Positions 36,784 to 48,420 are shown, counted from the first letter of the stretch. The stretch: DNA of 64,000 nt from Microcebus murinus (GCF_040939455.1 NC_134115.1:26996727-27060726), one strand, 5' to 3'. The notes: generated by a model not told the origin, from the letters alone. Made by a program: numbers and translations.

Positions 36784-37778
36784 TTAATTTGGTGGGTGTC
36801 TATTGTGATGTTCAGTGTATAATGCAGGTCTGAGTATTTCCTGCTGAGCAGGTGTGGTCTTCACAAATTCCATCAATGATTGCTTGTCTAGGACAGTCTT
36901 TATTTCTTCCTCATAGATGAAGCTCAGTTTTGCTGGATAAAAAATTCTAGGTTGGCCATTTTTCTGTTTAAGAAGATTGAGGATGGGTCTCCAGTCCCTT
37001 CTGGCTTGTAGGGTTTTATTTGAGAAGTCTGCAGTTAGTATGATAGGTTTTCCTTTGCAGGTTCACTGTTTTCATCTTACTGTGAGGAGGATTTCCTCTT
37101 TCTTGTTTACTTTGGCCAGTCTGATAATTATGTGACATGGTGTTTGCCTCTTCACGTTGCATCTCCCAGGAGTTCTGTGTGCTTCTTATATCTGGATATC
37201 TAGTTTTCTGGCAAGGGCAGGCATATTTTCCTCCAGCATTCCACGAAATAGATTTTCCAACCTTTGTGTATGTTCTTCTTTTCTCTCCAGGATGCCTATA
37301 ATTCTTATACTTGTTGTTGTTGTTGTTTACATAATCCCACATTTCTTGTATGTTCTGCTCTTTTCTCTTGCTTCATCTGATTTGTTTAGTACATAGGCAT
37401 TATCTTCAAGCTTGGAGATTCTCTTCTCTGCATGAACTATTCTATTTTTAAGGCTTTTCACTGTGTTTTGAAGTTTCTTGAATGCCTCCTTCATTTCCAA
37501 GATTTCTGGGTTGTTTTTTTTTTTTGGTAATATTTCAATTTCTTTAGAGAATTTTGCATTCATTTTCTGTATCATTTTCGTGTTTTCTTTGTGTTGGGTT
37601 TCTATTTTGTCTTTAATTCCATTGAGTTTCCTTAATTTCATATTCAGAATTTTTCCTCCATCAATTTAATCATTTCACTTAAATTAGTATCTGATTTTGA
37701 GGGTCTTATTATTTCTTTTGGGGATGACTTTTCTCTCTGCTCTTTCATATTCCCTGTGTTCTTTCTCTGGTTCTTTCT
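36784..37778 (-). pseudogene. L1 ORF1 (RNA-binding protein), broken
   Basis: About 331 codons, close to the 338 of human L1 ORF1. The N-terminus MRKNQRKNTGNMKEQ lies at about 37778. A long heptad-rich coiled-coil region is open at 37327-37641 (KLNGIKDKIETQHKENTKMI, later KSLKNRIVHAEKRISKLEDN). The RRM and C-terminal region follow to the stop at 36784-36786, with a frameshift near 37330. The coiled coil trimerises the protein and the RRM binds L1 RNA in the intact family; this copy is inactive. Confidence 0.9.
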
Positions 37779-39652
37779 CATCAGGGTGATTGATTGAGAA
37801 CTGAGAATGCTAGGACTAGTTTGTGCCCTTAACTTCAAGCCCCCAAGGGACGTTCCTTAACAGTGGTGGGAGTAGGCACACTGGTCTTGTATTGCCTTAG
37901 AGGTATTTTGGCATGTTGGGTTACCTCTAACCTGTTATTGTCACCTCTTGCCAGTGGAGATAAGTGAGTTTGGTCCCCCCAGCTTAAGCTCCCATGTGGT
38001 AAATCACACCTGTGTGTATAACTCCACTGCCCTCTAATAGCTTGAGATGGAGGGCACTGTGTTGAGCTGTGGGCTTATCCTCTATCATTGGGTGTAGATT
38101 GTGTGAGGAACCAGTTATTGAGGTAATCTGATGCCTCTGTGTTGGTTTCTGGTCCCTGGGTGAAGAATACTAATGCCCAAATCTTTAGGAAGAATCTTGT
38201 CACTCCTGAGGGTTACTTGGACCCTATTTCCCCTTAAAGTGGTGGTAGGAGCAAGGCAGATCACAGCTACTTTTTACTAGCCTGGATGTGTGTGCTTCTA
38301 CGGTTGCTTGATCTGCTGCTAAGGGGAGCCACTAATATGTTATTCAGGGTTCTTCCACCACACTTGGGAGGCTGCTCCTGATGGGAGGGGTTACATAGTG
38401 CACCTACTGTGGCCTCTGGCCAGGATTTCCTTCCCTGACTGGAACCCCACTGTTGGCAGCTGCCCGGACGTGGAGATCAGGCCTCAGTTATGATCCTACT
38501 GGATGACCTAAGCCAGTCTGACAGGCCAAGTCACTGGGCTGTCAACTACTGATTTGCGCCAAGGCCCCACAGATTCATGCCAGTCGCACAGGGAAAGTGG
38601 CTTTTCTCAACTCTCCCTACCTCCAGGTGGAGCCTACCACTTTCAGTGGGAAAGTCGCTACACTAGGGGGAGGGGTGATGCCAGAGTCTGCCCAGCACCC
38701 CAGCACCTGTGAATCCCACAGGTGCAAGCCTCCCATGACTGGGGAAGCACTCAAAATTCACCCATGAAAATGGGCCAACTAGTTGACAATAGGTAGTGGA
38801 AGGGTAGAGTCTGTCAGGAGAATCCCTGGACTAGAGGAAGGGTGCTGTGGAAACCATAGCACACCACAGAATTTGGGTTGTGGACCCAGAGCTAGTGCTC
38901 TGTGGGTGGCTGCCCACCCACAGAGCACTAGCACTGGTGGCAACTATTCAGCAGTTGGTGGATGGGGATCCAGGAGCTGAGTCAACAGGATGCCCTATTG
39001 TCTCTTGTGTGTCACCCTCCCACAATCTTGCGCCTGTCTGGCAGAAGGTTATGCTCTTTCTGACCTGCCCTGAGCTGGCCTACTTATCTGCAGCAGTTTC
39101 CAGGTTACAGTCTCCCTTTCAGTGTTCACCTCCTTGTTCTCGTCCTGCTGACCGCAAGAGGTGAGGTGCCTGTCTCCTAACTCCCTCGAGTGGTCGCTCA
39201 GACCATTCCCTTCCCCAGTGCCTTCTTAGCACAGAGCTCCAGGGAGTTCAAGATGCTTCCCACCATTGCCCTCTCCACAGATCCCAACATCTCCTGCCAT
39301 GACTTTGCACCGACTTCAGGCAGGTCCCTGTCTGAGTGGGTGTGGTGGTCAGTGGGGAAGCAGGACATTCTTCTGTGAGTCAGATCCCACTGCACTTTTT
39401 GGCCTGGCAGGTGCAGCCATTTTATATTCTATTCTCTATTGTTTATCTCACACTCTTCAGACTTCTAGATCCAATCTCCCATTCACTGATTTTTGTTTTC
39501 CTATGTTGTGTGTCCCACACTGTTTCTCTACAGTCACAAGGCTATTCTTGTAGGGGAGCTATCCACTTGTGCGTAGCAGACTGAGTTCTTCACCTCTTTC
39601 TCTGGGAGCAGGGAGCCAGGAGGTCACCTTTACTCTATCATTTTTACTCCTC
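37778..39652 (-). promoter_or_regulatory. L1 5' UTR (internal promoter region, decayed)
   Basis: GC-rich compared with the surroundings, noncoding, about 1.9 kb, and longer than the human L1 5' UTR. In intact L1s this region holds the RNA polymerase II promoter. It contains a perfect 19-bp hairpin at 38891-38932. The antisense ORFs on the plus strand here (38783-39584) are not genes. Confidence 0.8.
38891..38932. repeat. Perfect 19-bp hairpin with 4-nt loop
   Basis: GCTAGTGCTCTGTGGGTGG, loop CTGC, CCACCCACAGAGCACTAGC, with no mismatch. It lies in the L1 5' UTR. Confidence 0.98.
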
Positions 39653-39668
39653 CATATAACCTATTTTT
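39653..39668. repeat. Right copy of a 16-bp target-site duplication
   Basis: catataacctattttt, identical to 32026-32041 and touching the L1 5' end. Confidence 0.75.
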
Positions 39669-39724
39669 GATGAATAGAAACTGGACGTATACATTTAACT
39701 TGGAAAAAAGGAATTATGATTATA

Positions 39725-39845
39725 ATGATCAAGATGATGATGATGAAATAACTAGCAGTTATTGAACATTTACCATGGGCCAAATATTATTGTATGCATT
39801 TCTTTATTTAATCCTAACATCCTGGATGAAATAGATTGTTTTTTA
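39725..39845 (-). mobile_element. MIR-like fragment
   Basis: aactagcagttattgaacatttaccatgggcc, then gtatgcatttctttatttaatcctaacatcc. Antisense MIR pattern. Confidence 0.65.
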
Positions 39846-39854
39846 AATTATTGG

Positions 39855-40872
39855 GAAACATCATGGTCTTTTTTAAAAAATTTTAATTATTATGGGTACC
39901 TAATAGTTGTATACCTTTATAGGTTATATGTGATATTTTGATATAAGCATAGGTGTGAATTAATCAAATAAGGATAATTGGGGTATCCATCACCTCAGAC
40001 ATTTATCATTTCTTTGTGCTAGGAGCATTCCAATTCCACTCTTTTAATTATTTTAAAGTATACCCAACTTCTTGTTGATTCCAGGTACTTTGTTATTCTA
40101 TCAAATATTGTTCATTCTATTGAACTATATTTTTGTACCCATTAACCACCCCCACTTTATCCACTCCCCAACCCCCCACTACACTTCCCAGACTCTGGTA
40201 ACCAACTATCTCTGTCTTCATGATATCAATCATTTTTAATATTTAACTTCCATATATGAATGAGAACATGTGAGATTTGTTTTTCTGTGCTGGGCTTATT
40301 TCACTTATCAGAATGCTCTCAATTCCATCCATGTTGTTGCAAATGGCAGGATTTCATTCTTTTTTGTGGCTATGTAATATTTCATTGTGTATATGCACCA
40401 CATTTTCTTTATCCATCCATCTATTCATGGACACTTAGGTTCATTCCAAATCTTGACTATTGTGAATAGTGTTGTGATAAACATGGGAGTGCAGAAATCT
40501 TTTCGATATACTGAATTCCCCTCCTTTAGATATATACCCAGCAGTTGGATTGCTGGATCATATGGTAGTTTTATTTTTAGTTTTTTGAGGAACTCTATAC
40601 TGTTGTCCATAGTGGTTACATTAATTTAAATTCCCATCAATAGTGTACAAGAGTTACCCTTTCTCCACATCCTTGCCAGCATTCATTATTGCCTGTCTTT
40701 TTGATAAAAGCCATTTTAACTGGGGTAAGATTATATTTCATTGTAGATTTGATTTGCATTTCTCTCCTCACTAATAATGCTGAGCATTTTTTCAGCATCA
40801 TTAGTGAACAAATTAGTGTTGGCCATTTGTATTTCTTCTTCTGAGATATGTATATTCAGATCCTTGACCCAT
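39855..40872 (-). mobile_element. Old LINE-1 fragment (ORF2 C-terminus and 3' UTR)
   Basis: 3' UTR pattern at 39880-40250 (ttataggttatatgtgatattttgat, atccatcacctcagacatttatcatttc) and antisense ORF2 C-terminus at 40260-40872. The piece at 40425-40610 reads DPAIQLLGIYLKEGNSVYRK, then MFITTLFTIVKIWNEPKCP. It abuts a Tigger1 fragment at 40872/40873. Confidence 0.88.
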
Positions 40873-42274
40873 GGGCTTCAGAATGGATGCTGGGTTAGCA
40901 GGCATGAAAATAACATAAATCTCCTTGTATATCTCATTAGAGCTCTCGAGTGACCAGGTGCATTGTTTTGAACAGTCATAATTGAAAAGAATCTTTTTTT
41001 CTGAGTGGTGGGTCTCAACAGTGGGCTAAAAATATTCCATAAACCATGCTGTGAACAGATGTGCTGTCCTCTAGACTTTGTTGTTCCATTTGTAGAGCAC
41101 AGAAATAGTAGATTTCGCATAATTCTTAAGGGCCCCAGGATTACAAGAATGATAAATGAGCATGGGCTTCAACTTAGTCGCTGGGTGCATTGGCCTACAC
41201 TGAGAGTTAGCTTGTCCTTTGAGGCTTTGAAGGACTTAACTGTGCCTCTCTAGCTATGAAAGGCTTAAGTGGCATCTTTTTCCAATAGAGGGCTGTTTTG
41301 TCCACATTGAGAATCTGTTGTTTAATGTAACCACCTTAGCTAGATCTTCTCAAAAACTTGCTGCAGCTTCTCGATCAGTATTTGCTACTTCACCTTGCAC
41401 TTTTATGGTATGAAGAAGGCTTCTTAAACTTCATGAACCAACCTCTGCTAGCTTCAAACTTTTCTCCTGCAGCTTCCTCACCTCTCTCAGCCTTCATAGA
41501 ATTGAAGAGAGTTAGGAGTTTGATCTGGATTAGGTTTTGGCTTAAGGAAATGTTGTGGCTACTTTGACCTATCCCGACCACTCAAACATTCTCCATATCA
41601 GCAATAAGGCTCTTTTGCTTTCTTATCCTTCATGTGTGGACTGGAGTAACATTTTTAACTCTCAGCAAGAACTTTCCCTTTGCATTCACAACTTGGCTGA
41701 CTGTTTTGTGCAAGAGACCTAGCTTTTGATCTTTCTCAGCTTTCACCATGCCTTCCTAACTAAGCTTAATCGTTTCTAGCTTTTGATTTAAGGTGAGAGA
41801 TGTGCAACTCTTCCTTTCACTTGTATATTTAGAGGCCATTGTAGGGTTATTAATTGACCTAATTTCAAAATTATTGTATCTCAGAGAATAGGGAGGCCCA
41901 AGGAGAGGGAAACAGGGGAAGGGAGAGAAACAAATGAACAGCTGGTAGGTGCAGCAGTGAGAACACAGGTGACATTTATTGATTAAGTTTGCTGTTTTAT
42001 ATGGATCTGGTTCATCGTGAACCAAAACAATTGCAGTAGTAACATCAAAGGTCACCAATCACAGATCACCAGAACAGATATAATAATTATTTAAAAAGTT
42101 TGAAATATTGTGTGAGTTATGAAAATATGATACAGACAGGAAGCGAGCACGTGCTGTTGGAAAAATGGCACGATAGACTTGCTTGACACGGAGTTGCCAC
42201 AAACTTCCGTTTGTAAAAACGACAGTATCTATGAAGTGCAATAAAGTGAAGTACAATAAAGTGAGATATGCCTG
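40873..42274 (-). mobile_element. Tigger1 DNA transposon, 5' half to middle
   Basis: Reverse-oriented Tigger1. The terminal inverted repeat lies at 42240-42274 (gcaataaagtgaag, then gtgagatatgcctg), followed by TA. The 5' noncoding part and the transposase start follow. The element stops at the border with the L1 at 40873, so the 3' part of the transposase and the second end are missing. Confidence 0.9.
40878..41839 (-). pseudogene. Tigger1 transposase remnant
   Basis: The start Met at 41837-41839 is followed by MASKYTSERKSCTSLTLNQK, the N-terminus of pogo/Tigger transposases, whose N-terminal part binds the element ends. After frame breaks, the catalytic region appears at 40878-41120 with NAPGHSRALM. 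The aspartate normally before NAPGH reads Asn here (QNNAPGH), so a catalytic acidic residue is lost. Truncated by the junction at 40873. Confidence 0.88.
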
Positions 42275-42276
42275 TA

Positions 42277-42470
42277 CATGCAAAGAAGTACACAAATTAT
42301 AAGTTTAGAAATTGAATATTCACAAAGTAAACACACTTTTGTAACCATAACCCCAATCAAGAAATTGACCATTCCCAGCAAGTCTGAAACCTCCTCTAGC
42401 CTCCTTTCCTGTCACTACCCATCTAGATATAGCTTTATTAGATTCTCTCTCCTTCGTTCAATTTCTCGAA
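42277..42470. mobile_element. Unclassified old repeat
   Basis: The pattern attcacaaagtaaacacac, gtaaccataaccccaatcaagaaattgacc, ttcctgtcactaccca is known from old interspersed repeats. I suspect an old L1 3' region but cannot confirm the family. Confidence 0.45.
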
Positions 42471-43130
42471 GTTTTGATTTTACAGAAATGTGTCCATTTT
42501 TTCTATATGTTCAAGTGTATTGGCATAAAGTGTTTCATAAACTCCTGTTATTTTTTAAATGTGTAGAGTATTACTCCTTTTTGAATTCCTCATATTAGAA
42601 TTAGTATTTCCCCTCTTTTTTCCCCCATGATCAGCATCACTAGGAATTAATTTGATTAGTCCTCTCAGATAAATGAATTTTATTGTTAATTTCTTCTATT
42701 ATATACTTGTCTTTTATTTCATGCATCTCTGTTCTTTGCTTTTATTTTCATTATTTTTTTCTTCTACTTCTTTTGGGTTTAATTTGTGGTCCTTTTTCTA
42801 AATTCCTTAGATGGAGAGTTAAATTATTGATTTTAGTTATTCTTTTCCAATATACATATTTAAGACTATCTTGCTTCTAAACGTGGCTTTTTCGTCATCT
42901 TACATGTATACAGACAGGTATGTCTTATTTTTGGTATCATTCAGTTTACCTATTTTCTCAATTCCATTGTGATTTCTTCTTTGGCCTTCATGTTGTTTAT
43001 TTGGAGGATTTTTCTATTTGTCATACATTTTATCTTCACTTACTATTTTTATTTGGTGAAATTAAGTGGATTCAACAGAGTGCATTGTTTATTAGTTTTC
43101 TAATTTGTGTATTACTATTTGCCTAGTTGT
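42471..43130 (-). mobile_element. Old LINE-1 ORF2 fragment
   Basis: Antisense ORF2 pattern: gtccattttttctatatgttcaagtgtattggcataaagt, cttttgggtttaatttgtggtcc, tagatggagagttaaattattgatttt, attccattgtgatttcttctttggcc. Diverged L1M. Confidence 0.8.
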
Positions 43131-44600
43131 TCTGTTATAGGTCATAAAGATTTCACCTTGTGGATCATAAAGATTTGGGGTTTTTGAATGAATTAAAGCA
43201 AAACCTTTTACTTATTACTTGAACTTAATCGTCAGAGCAAACATTTCAGATAGTAAATCACTAAGCCATTACCTACAACTATGTTGAGGCTAGAGGTATT
43301 TATATAACAAAAGTGTTATAAAATACTACATATTTACCATTAGCCTATCTTGATTTATTAATTGTTTTAAAACCTTAATACCCATACATCCAATATTTGA
43401 AGATCAAGTTCATTTTAACCTGACATTGAAATTGGTGAACAAGTGAAGCTCTGCTTAGTGTGCTAATCAAATATAATTTATAGAAGACTAGAAAGAAATT
43501 TTTTCAAGGCTTTGAGATTTAGAAAAATATTGTTATAATTATAAATAGATACTCTTAAAACTGTTATTTAAATTTTACTAATTAAGTAACTTATGGTCCA
43601 AAAAGATAAAAATAATGAATGCTATGCTGAATACTATAGAAGCAATAATAACAGTAATTGGTGAGTTGTAATCCTATATTTTTATATATCAAAGGATGGT
43701 TTAACAATTTTTAAGAGGCGGTAGAATTAATATGCCATTTAAGCATTTGTAGTGTAAGAAAAATCTCTCTCATTAGACTAATTAAAGGAAATACCAAAAT
43801 TTTGACTCAAATCTGGTATCATATTATATATTCTAACATAAACCACACTATACCTATAATAAAGATTAACCTTATTGTTAGAATAATCAGAGGATCCTTG
43901 TAACAGGGTAAAGTGATAAGAATTTTAAAATAGACATTGGGGACTCATATAACTACATGTAGTGTATTTGAAAATTTCCTGTGAATATTCTCAAAGCAAT
44001 ACTCTAGGTATATGTGATAATAAGTAATTTATATGAGATATTTTTCAGGTTAGCATTTGAATAAATACAATTCTTTATTTTTAAAAATGTGATTGATATT
44101 CATTTGTACTATAATACCAAACTAAATGCATCTTTATGTGTTTTTCTCTTTCCTCAGCTTGAAATTATGAAATGCAACTTTTTGATACAGATTATTAAAG
44201 GGATTTATTAATACTAATAAGACTTTGCAGGCTGTGCTGTAGGCTGAGTGGTATTTTTGAGAAGGAGACAGGAGGGGAGCAATTTCTGAAACAATTAGAG
44301 ATTCACTGAAAGAATGGAAGGTTTCGGCGAAATAAAACCCTTTGGCCTGGACTTAGCATGTATGAAGTTAGAGGTGACTTTACAGCTCTCATTCTGTGCT
44401 ACTTTTTCCGATGAACTTCTTAGGTGTGGCCAGCAACTGTGACTTCACTCTGTCGTGCTTTGGTGGGTTGGTTTCCCCATGATGAAACGGCTTCAGTTAG
44501 TGAGCAAATTGAACTTGTGATTCTCAGGCCTCCTTTAGCTTTAAATTTTCTGTCATTTTAAGATCCTAGGAATTAAAGAGTGAGAAAGAATTCTGCCCTC
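43131..44600. other. Unique AT-rich noncoding sequence
   Basis: No gene, RNA gene or repeat recognised. Confidence 0.5.
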
Positions 44601-44605
44601 ACCAC

Positions 44606-44948
44606 CTTACTTTGCTTTTTTTTTTTTTTTTTGAGACAGAGTCTCGCTTTGTTGCCCAGGCTAGAGTGAGCTGTGGCGTCAGCCTAGCTCACAGCAACCT
44701 CAAACTCCTGGGCTCAAGCAATCCTGCTGCCTCAGCCTCCCGAGTAGCTGGGACTATAGGCATGCGCCACCATGCCTGGCTAATTTTTTCTATATATTTT
44801 TAGCTGGCCAATTAATTTCTTTCTATTTATAGTAGAGATGGGGGTCTCCCTCTTGCTCAGGCTGGTTTTGAACTCCTGACCTTGAGCCTCGGCCTCCTAG
44901 AGTGCTAAGATTGCAGGCATGAACCACCGCACACGGCCCTTACTTTGC
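44606..44948 (-). mobile_element. Alu SINE, strepsirrhine type, with target duplication
   Basis: Full dimeric Alu in reverse orientation at 44616-44938. It has a T-rich run (tail), the lemur-type right-arm ending read in reverse (tgtggcgtcagcctagctcacagcaacc), and the long middle linker (tagctggccaattaatttctttctatttatagtagagatg). The 10-bp cttactttgc occurs at 44606-44615 and 44939-44948 and extends into the adjacent T run. Confidence 0.96.
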
Positions 44949-45005
44949 TTTTTTAGAGGACTGGATTGTTGGTGAACACTACGTAAGTCCACAAATACAA
45001 AATTT

Positions 45006-45364
45006 AAAAATAAAAATGTTGGCCGGGCGCTGTGGCTCACGCCTGTAATCCTAGCTCTTGGGAGGCCGAGGTGGGCGGATTGCTCAAGGTCAGGAGTTCG
45101 AAACCAGCCTGAGCAAGAGCGAGACCCCGTCTCTACTATAAATAGAAAGAAATTAATTGGCCAACTGATATATATATAAAAAATTAGCCGGGCATGGTGG
45201 CGCATGCCTGTAGTCCCAGCTACCCGGGAGGCTGAGGCAGAAGGATCACTTGAGCCCAGGAGTTTGAGGTTGCTGTGAGCTAGGCTGACGCCACGGCACT
45301 CACTCTAGCCTGGGCAACAAAGCGAGACTCTGTCTCAAAAAAAAAAAAAAAAAATAAAAATGTT
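45006..45364 (+). mobile_element. Alu SINE, strepsirrhine type, near-intact, with target duplication
   Basis: Body 45021 to about 45349: starts ggccgggcgctgtggctcacgcctg, has the linker aaagaaattaattggccaac, and ends gctaggctgacgccacggca, then the poly(A) tail. A perfect 15-bp duplication aaaaataaaaatgtt lies at 45006-45020 and 45350-45364. Lack of decay suggests a young insertion. Confidence 0.97.
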
Positions 45365-45995
45365 AGGTGAAGATATGGTTAGAAATATGGTTATATAGGT
45401 TATCATTCTCTGGCTACTACTAGATCATATTAAGTGGGTGCTACAAGCAGGCATTATCGAGATAGTCAATTAACTAGCAAGCTAACAAATCAACCAGCAA
45501 ACCGAGCCATTGAACTAATGTTTTTCCCTTTCAAAAAGAAAAAGTAAAATTAGTAAAGAGAAAACAAAAAAAGAAAAAAATAGAAAGTGAGCTAGTGGAT
45601 CAAGAATGCAGTTCAAAGTACATAGGGCCACACGTATAAGTTATGATTTTGTGGCACCTCTTACATATATTCTTGCTAAAGATGTAGACGTGTCTGCTAT
45701 TTGCAATGTGAATATACTACCTAATGTAGTAGGTACAAACAGTATGTGATTTTATGAACGCTACTAAGCAGGAAACTCCAGGACACATAAAAGAACTTAG
45801 GGCATATTGAGAGTTATAGGAAATCCTATAATTTGCATCTCTAAGCTTTATTGAAACAAATCATTGTATAGAAATAACGATAAACACATTCACGTATTGT
45901 TTCTGAATTACCCTGGAATGAACATGAGACTCTAGCCATAAAATTTCTCTGCCTTTTTTTCCTTAGACTTATAAACTCTTGGGAGCTGTGCACAG
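45365..45995. other. Unique noncoding sequence
   Basis: Nothing recognised. Confidence 0.5.
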
Positions 45996-46004
45996 AGAGA
46001 ACCT

Positions 46005-46145
46005 TTCATTCAACATATTTTTTTCAGAGCACCTATATGTGCTAGCCCTCCTGCTCCCTGCTGGGCAAATAGGATTGTACAAGATAGACAGTTCCTGCTT
46101 TCAGGGGGCTTCCCATTCACTGGGAGGGGCACTGCTCTATTCCCT
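46005..46145 (-). mobile_element. L2 LINE fragment
   Basis: Pattern tcaacatattt, gagcacctatatgtgctagccc, acaagatagacagttcctgctttcaggggg. The ORF across it (45979-46257) is not a gene. Confidence 0.55.
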
Positions 46146-46552
46146 TGGTACAAAAAAATTAATTGGTGAAATTTTTTGTTTTAGCCCTTTTGGCCTTGAG
46201 ATAAAAGTTTCCTTGCTGTTACTAGGATTCACATGGAAGTTCAGGCCTGGAGTTTAGCCAGCTGCCTGAGAATTTTCCAATCACTTAGTCTGTTAGTAAA
46301 AGATTCAGGGTAGCAGTAGCTCCCCTGGGTAAACTCTGCAGCTGTCAAACAACTAATCAGACGGTCCAAATCAGCTTCTACAATTTTACTCACAATGAGA
46401 GGGAATAGCACTGTCGGGAGTCTCATCACATTTTCCCAAAGAAGAATTTATTTTAAGGTCACTGTGGCATATCTAAAATCTTGGTCCTCTCCTTAAACAT
46501 TCAGGTGCAACTCTGGTTACTGAAACTTTTTCATTCAGTGAATCTAATGTGC

Positions 46553-46554
<2 letters not shown>

Positions 46555-46626
<72 letters not shown>
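46555..46626 (+). repeat. Compound (GT)19(GA)17 microsatellite
   Basis: Pure GT repeat at 46555-46592 followed without interruption by GA repeat to 46626, then a G-rich aggggggag. Confidence 0.97.
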
Positions 46627-46629
<3 letters not shown>

Positions 46630-48420
46630 GGGGAGAGAATGTGTGTATATAACACACACCTATATATATTTAACTTAGGAAGATACTAAGATAGCAAGTT
46701 GAAAGACCAGCTATTTAAGACATCTGAAGTAGAAGAAGGTATCTAATAGGAAGAAGGCGAAAAAGCAGCTTCCGACTATTCTAAGAGTAATTGAACATTT
46801 ACCCCGGAGCTTGTGCAGACACTAACTATAATATACTATATTTCCCAAGAGTGGTGGTAGCTTCCCCATGGAAATTCTGCCAGTAACTTAGTAACCTAGA
46901 GAAATTTCTAATTCCTCATGTCTTTGTTCTCTTTGCTTTTCAGACGTCTTTTGCCTTTATCCTCTTATTTTATGATTTTGGTGAGCTTGGACCTGGACTA
47001 GATCTTTTTTGGGTTGAGAAAACAGGCTTGGAGGGATTGGTTACTAAATTGTGAAACCATAACTATAGCTCAGGTCTTTTTTCTCTTCCCGTCATGCTCT
47101 TTTTACTGCTATACGACCTTATCCCTAATCAAAAAGAAAAAAAAAAACTGTACAAAATGTTATATTTACAAACTTGCCTTTTACTGGTAAATTTCACTTG
47201 GTGAACTTTAGTAAATTTCCATTTCCTTATCTATAAAATAGAGATAATAAAATCTTCCTCATCAAATTCTCCTGAGGATTAATGTCCTTATCCCTGGCAT
47301 CTGGGATAGATGCAGACACTCGAAGATGGCCAGCTGTTGTTATGCAAAATACTTTTGTGTGTGTGGTATCTTATGATTGTTTGTATACATTCTCTTCAAA
47401 ATGTGCTCTTAGTCCATAGTAAAGCATTGCCAGGATCTCTAGATTTTCAAACTGTTGTTTTAAGGAAGAAAATTTGATTTTGAGATTGCATTGAATGTTT
47501 TTTTCAGAATCATTTGGTTTTGTTTATCCTCTTGGAACAAGGCAGTTTGGGGAGAACCTGTAAGACATTCCTTATTAATTCTATTCATCATATACAAGTT
47601 AGTGCCTCTGTCTGCCTGACACCCTAAATCAGTCAATTAAGTAGGCTCATTTGCCCTATGAAAATCTTCAATTTCTTTCAATTGGTGGAATCTTGTCTAT
47701 AAGAAATCCATTTGAATGTGTAATGACTGTTTAAATTTCTGAGTGTGCAGATTCACCACTGGCAAATTGTTTCTATTAAAGAGTAATTTGCATTGAAATT
47801 ACTGAATTCATTTTAGGTCGACCTCTCGCATAATAAAAAAATATATATATATCTATATTAGTATCTTAAACATCCAAGTAGAAAGAAACTCTTCTTCCCA
47901 TGAGCTGTGCCCTATGAAACAAATTATTAGTAGGAGAAACATTCTCTTGGGAAGATAATATTTTAAGATAGCAACTGAATGTATCCTTAAAATACATAGA
48001 CGATTATAGCAGCTACGTAAGTGCTAAGCAAACTGGTTATGTAGGTGGCTTAGGTGTGGAGAAATATATTTTCTTCTCCCTCCTAGCCCCATACCACCTT
48101 AACCTTTCATCATGCTTGGGCGGTGAGACCCTAGCATTTGTGGGGCTTCTGAGAACCTGGCATGGCCCCCCTCTTCCTCAGCCAATGCTTGTCCCATGCC
48201 CATGCACCTCTCTGCTCCACTCCCCGGTGCCATCACAAAGTGTCATTCCTTTTTGCTCTGTAACTTCGTTTCTTCTGTTTTCCAAGTAAATGGTAATAGC
48301 ATAAAGCTTTCCATGGTAAGGTGCTTATGGGAACTCTTTTATAGGTAATTACACATTTGTACTTTAGAAACTTGGGCCTTAATGATAGAAAAGAAATGAA
48401 TTCAAATTTTAAGGTTACCA
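46627..48420. other. Mostly unique noncoding sequence with a MIR fragment
   Basis: A forward MIR-like piece lies at about 47190-47290 (tccatttccttatctataaaatagagataa). The ORF at 48056-48289 is treated as chance. No gene recognised. Confidence 0.45.

Larger units (their letters stand above)
32797..39652 (-). mobile_element. Near full-length lemur-type LINE-1
   Basis: A 6.9-kb L1 in reverse orientation with all parts. In sense order these are the 5' UTR (39652 to about 37780, GC-rich, starting GAGGAGTAAAAATG), ORF1 (about 37778-36784), a short spacer, ORF2 (about 36705-32849) and a very short 3' UTR ending in a polypurine tract (gaggaaaaagaagaaggagg). The 5' end abuts the right target duplication. 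Both ORFs carry frameshifts and stops, so the copy is inactive. The 3' UTR lacks the roughly 200 bp seen in the other two lemur-type L1s and passes directly into a Tigger-like sequence. Confidence 0.95.

Noticed and set aside
33160..37669. Many plus-strand ORFs across the large L1
   Set aside because: Antisense shadows of L1 ORF1 and ORF2.
38783..39584. Plus-strand ORFs up to 105 residues
   Set aside because: They lie antisense in the L1 5' UTR and resemble no protein I know.
44612..45205. ORFs of 63 and 102 residues in the Alu pair
   Set aside because: Typical Alu-derived reading frames, not genes.
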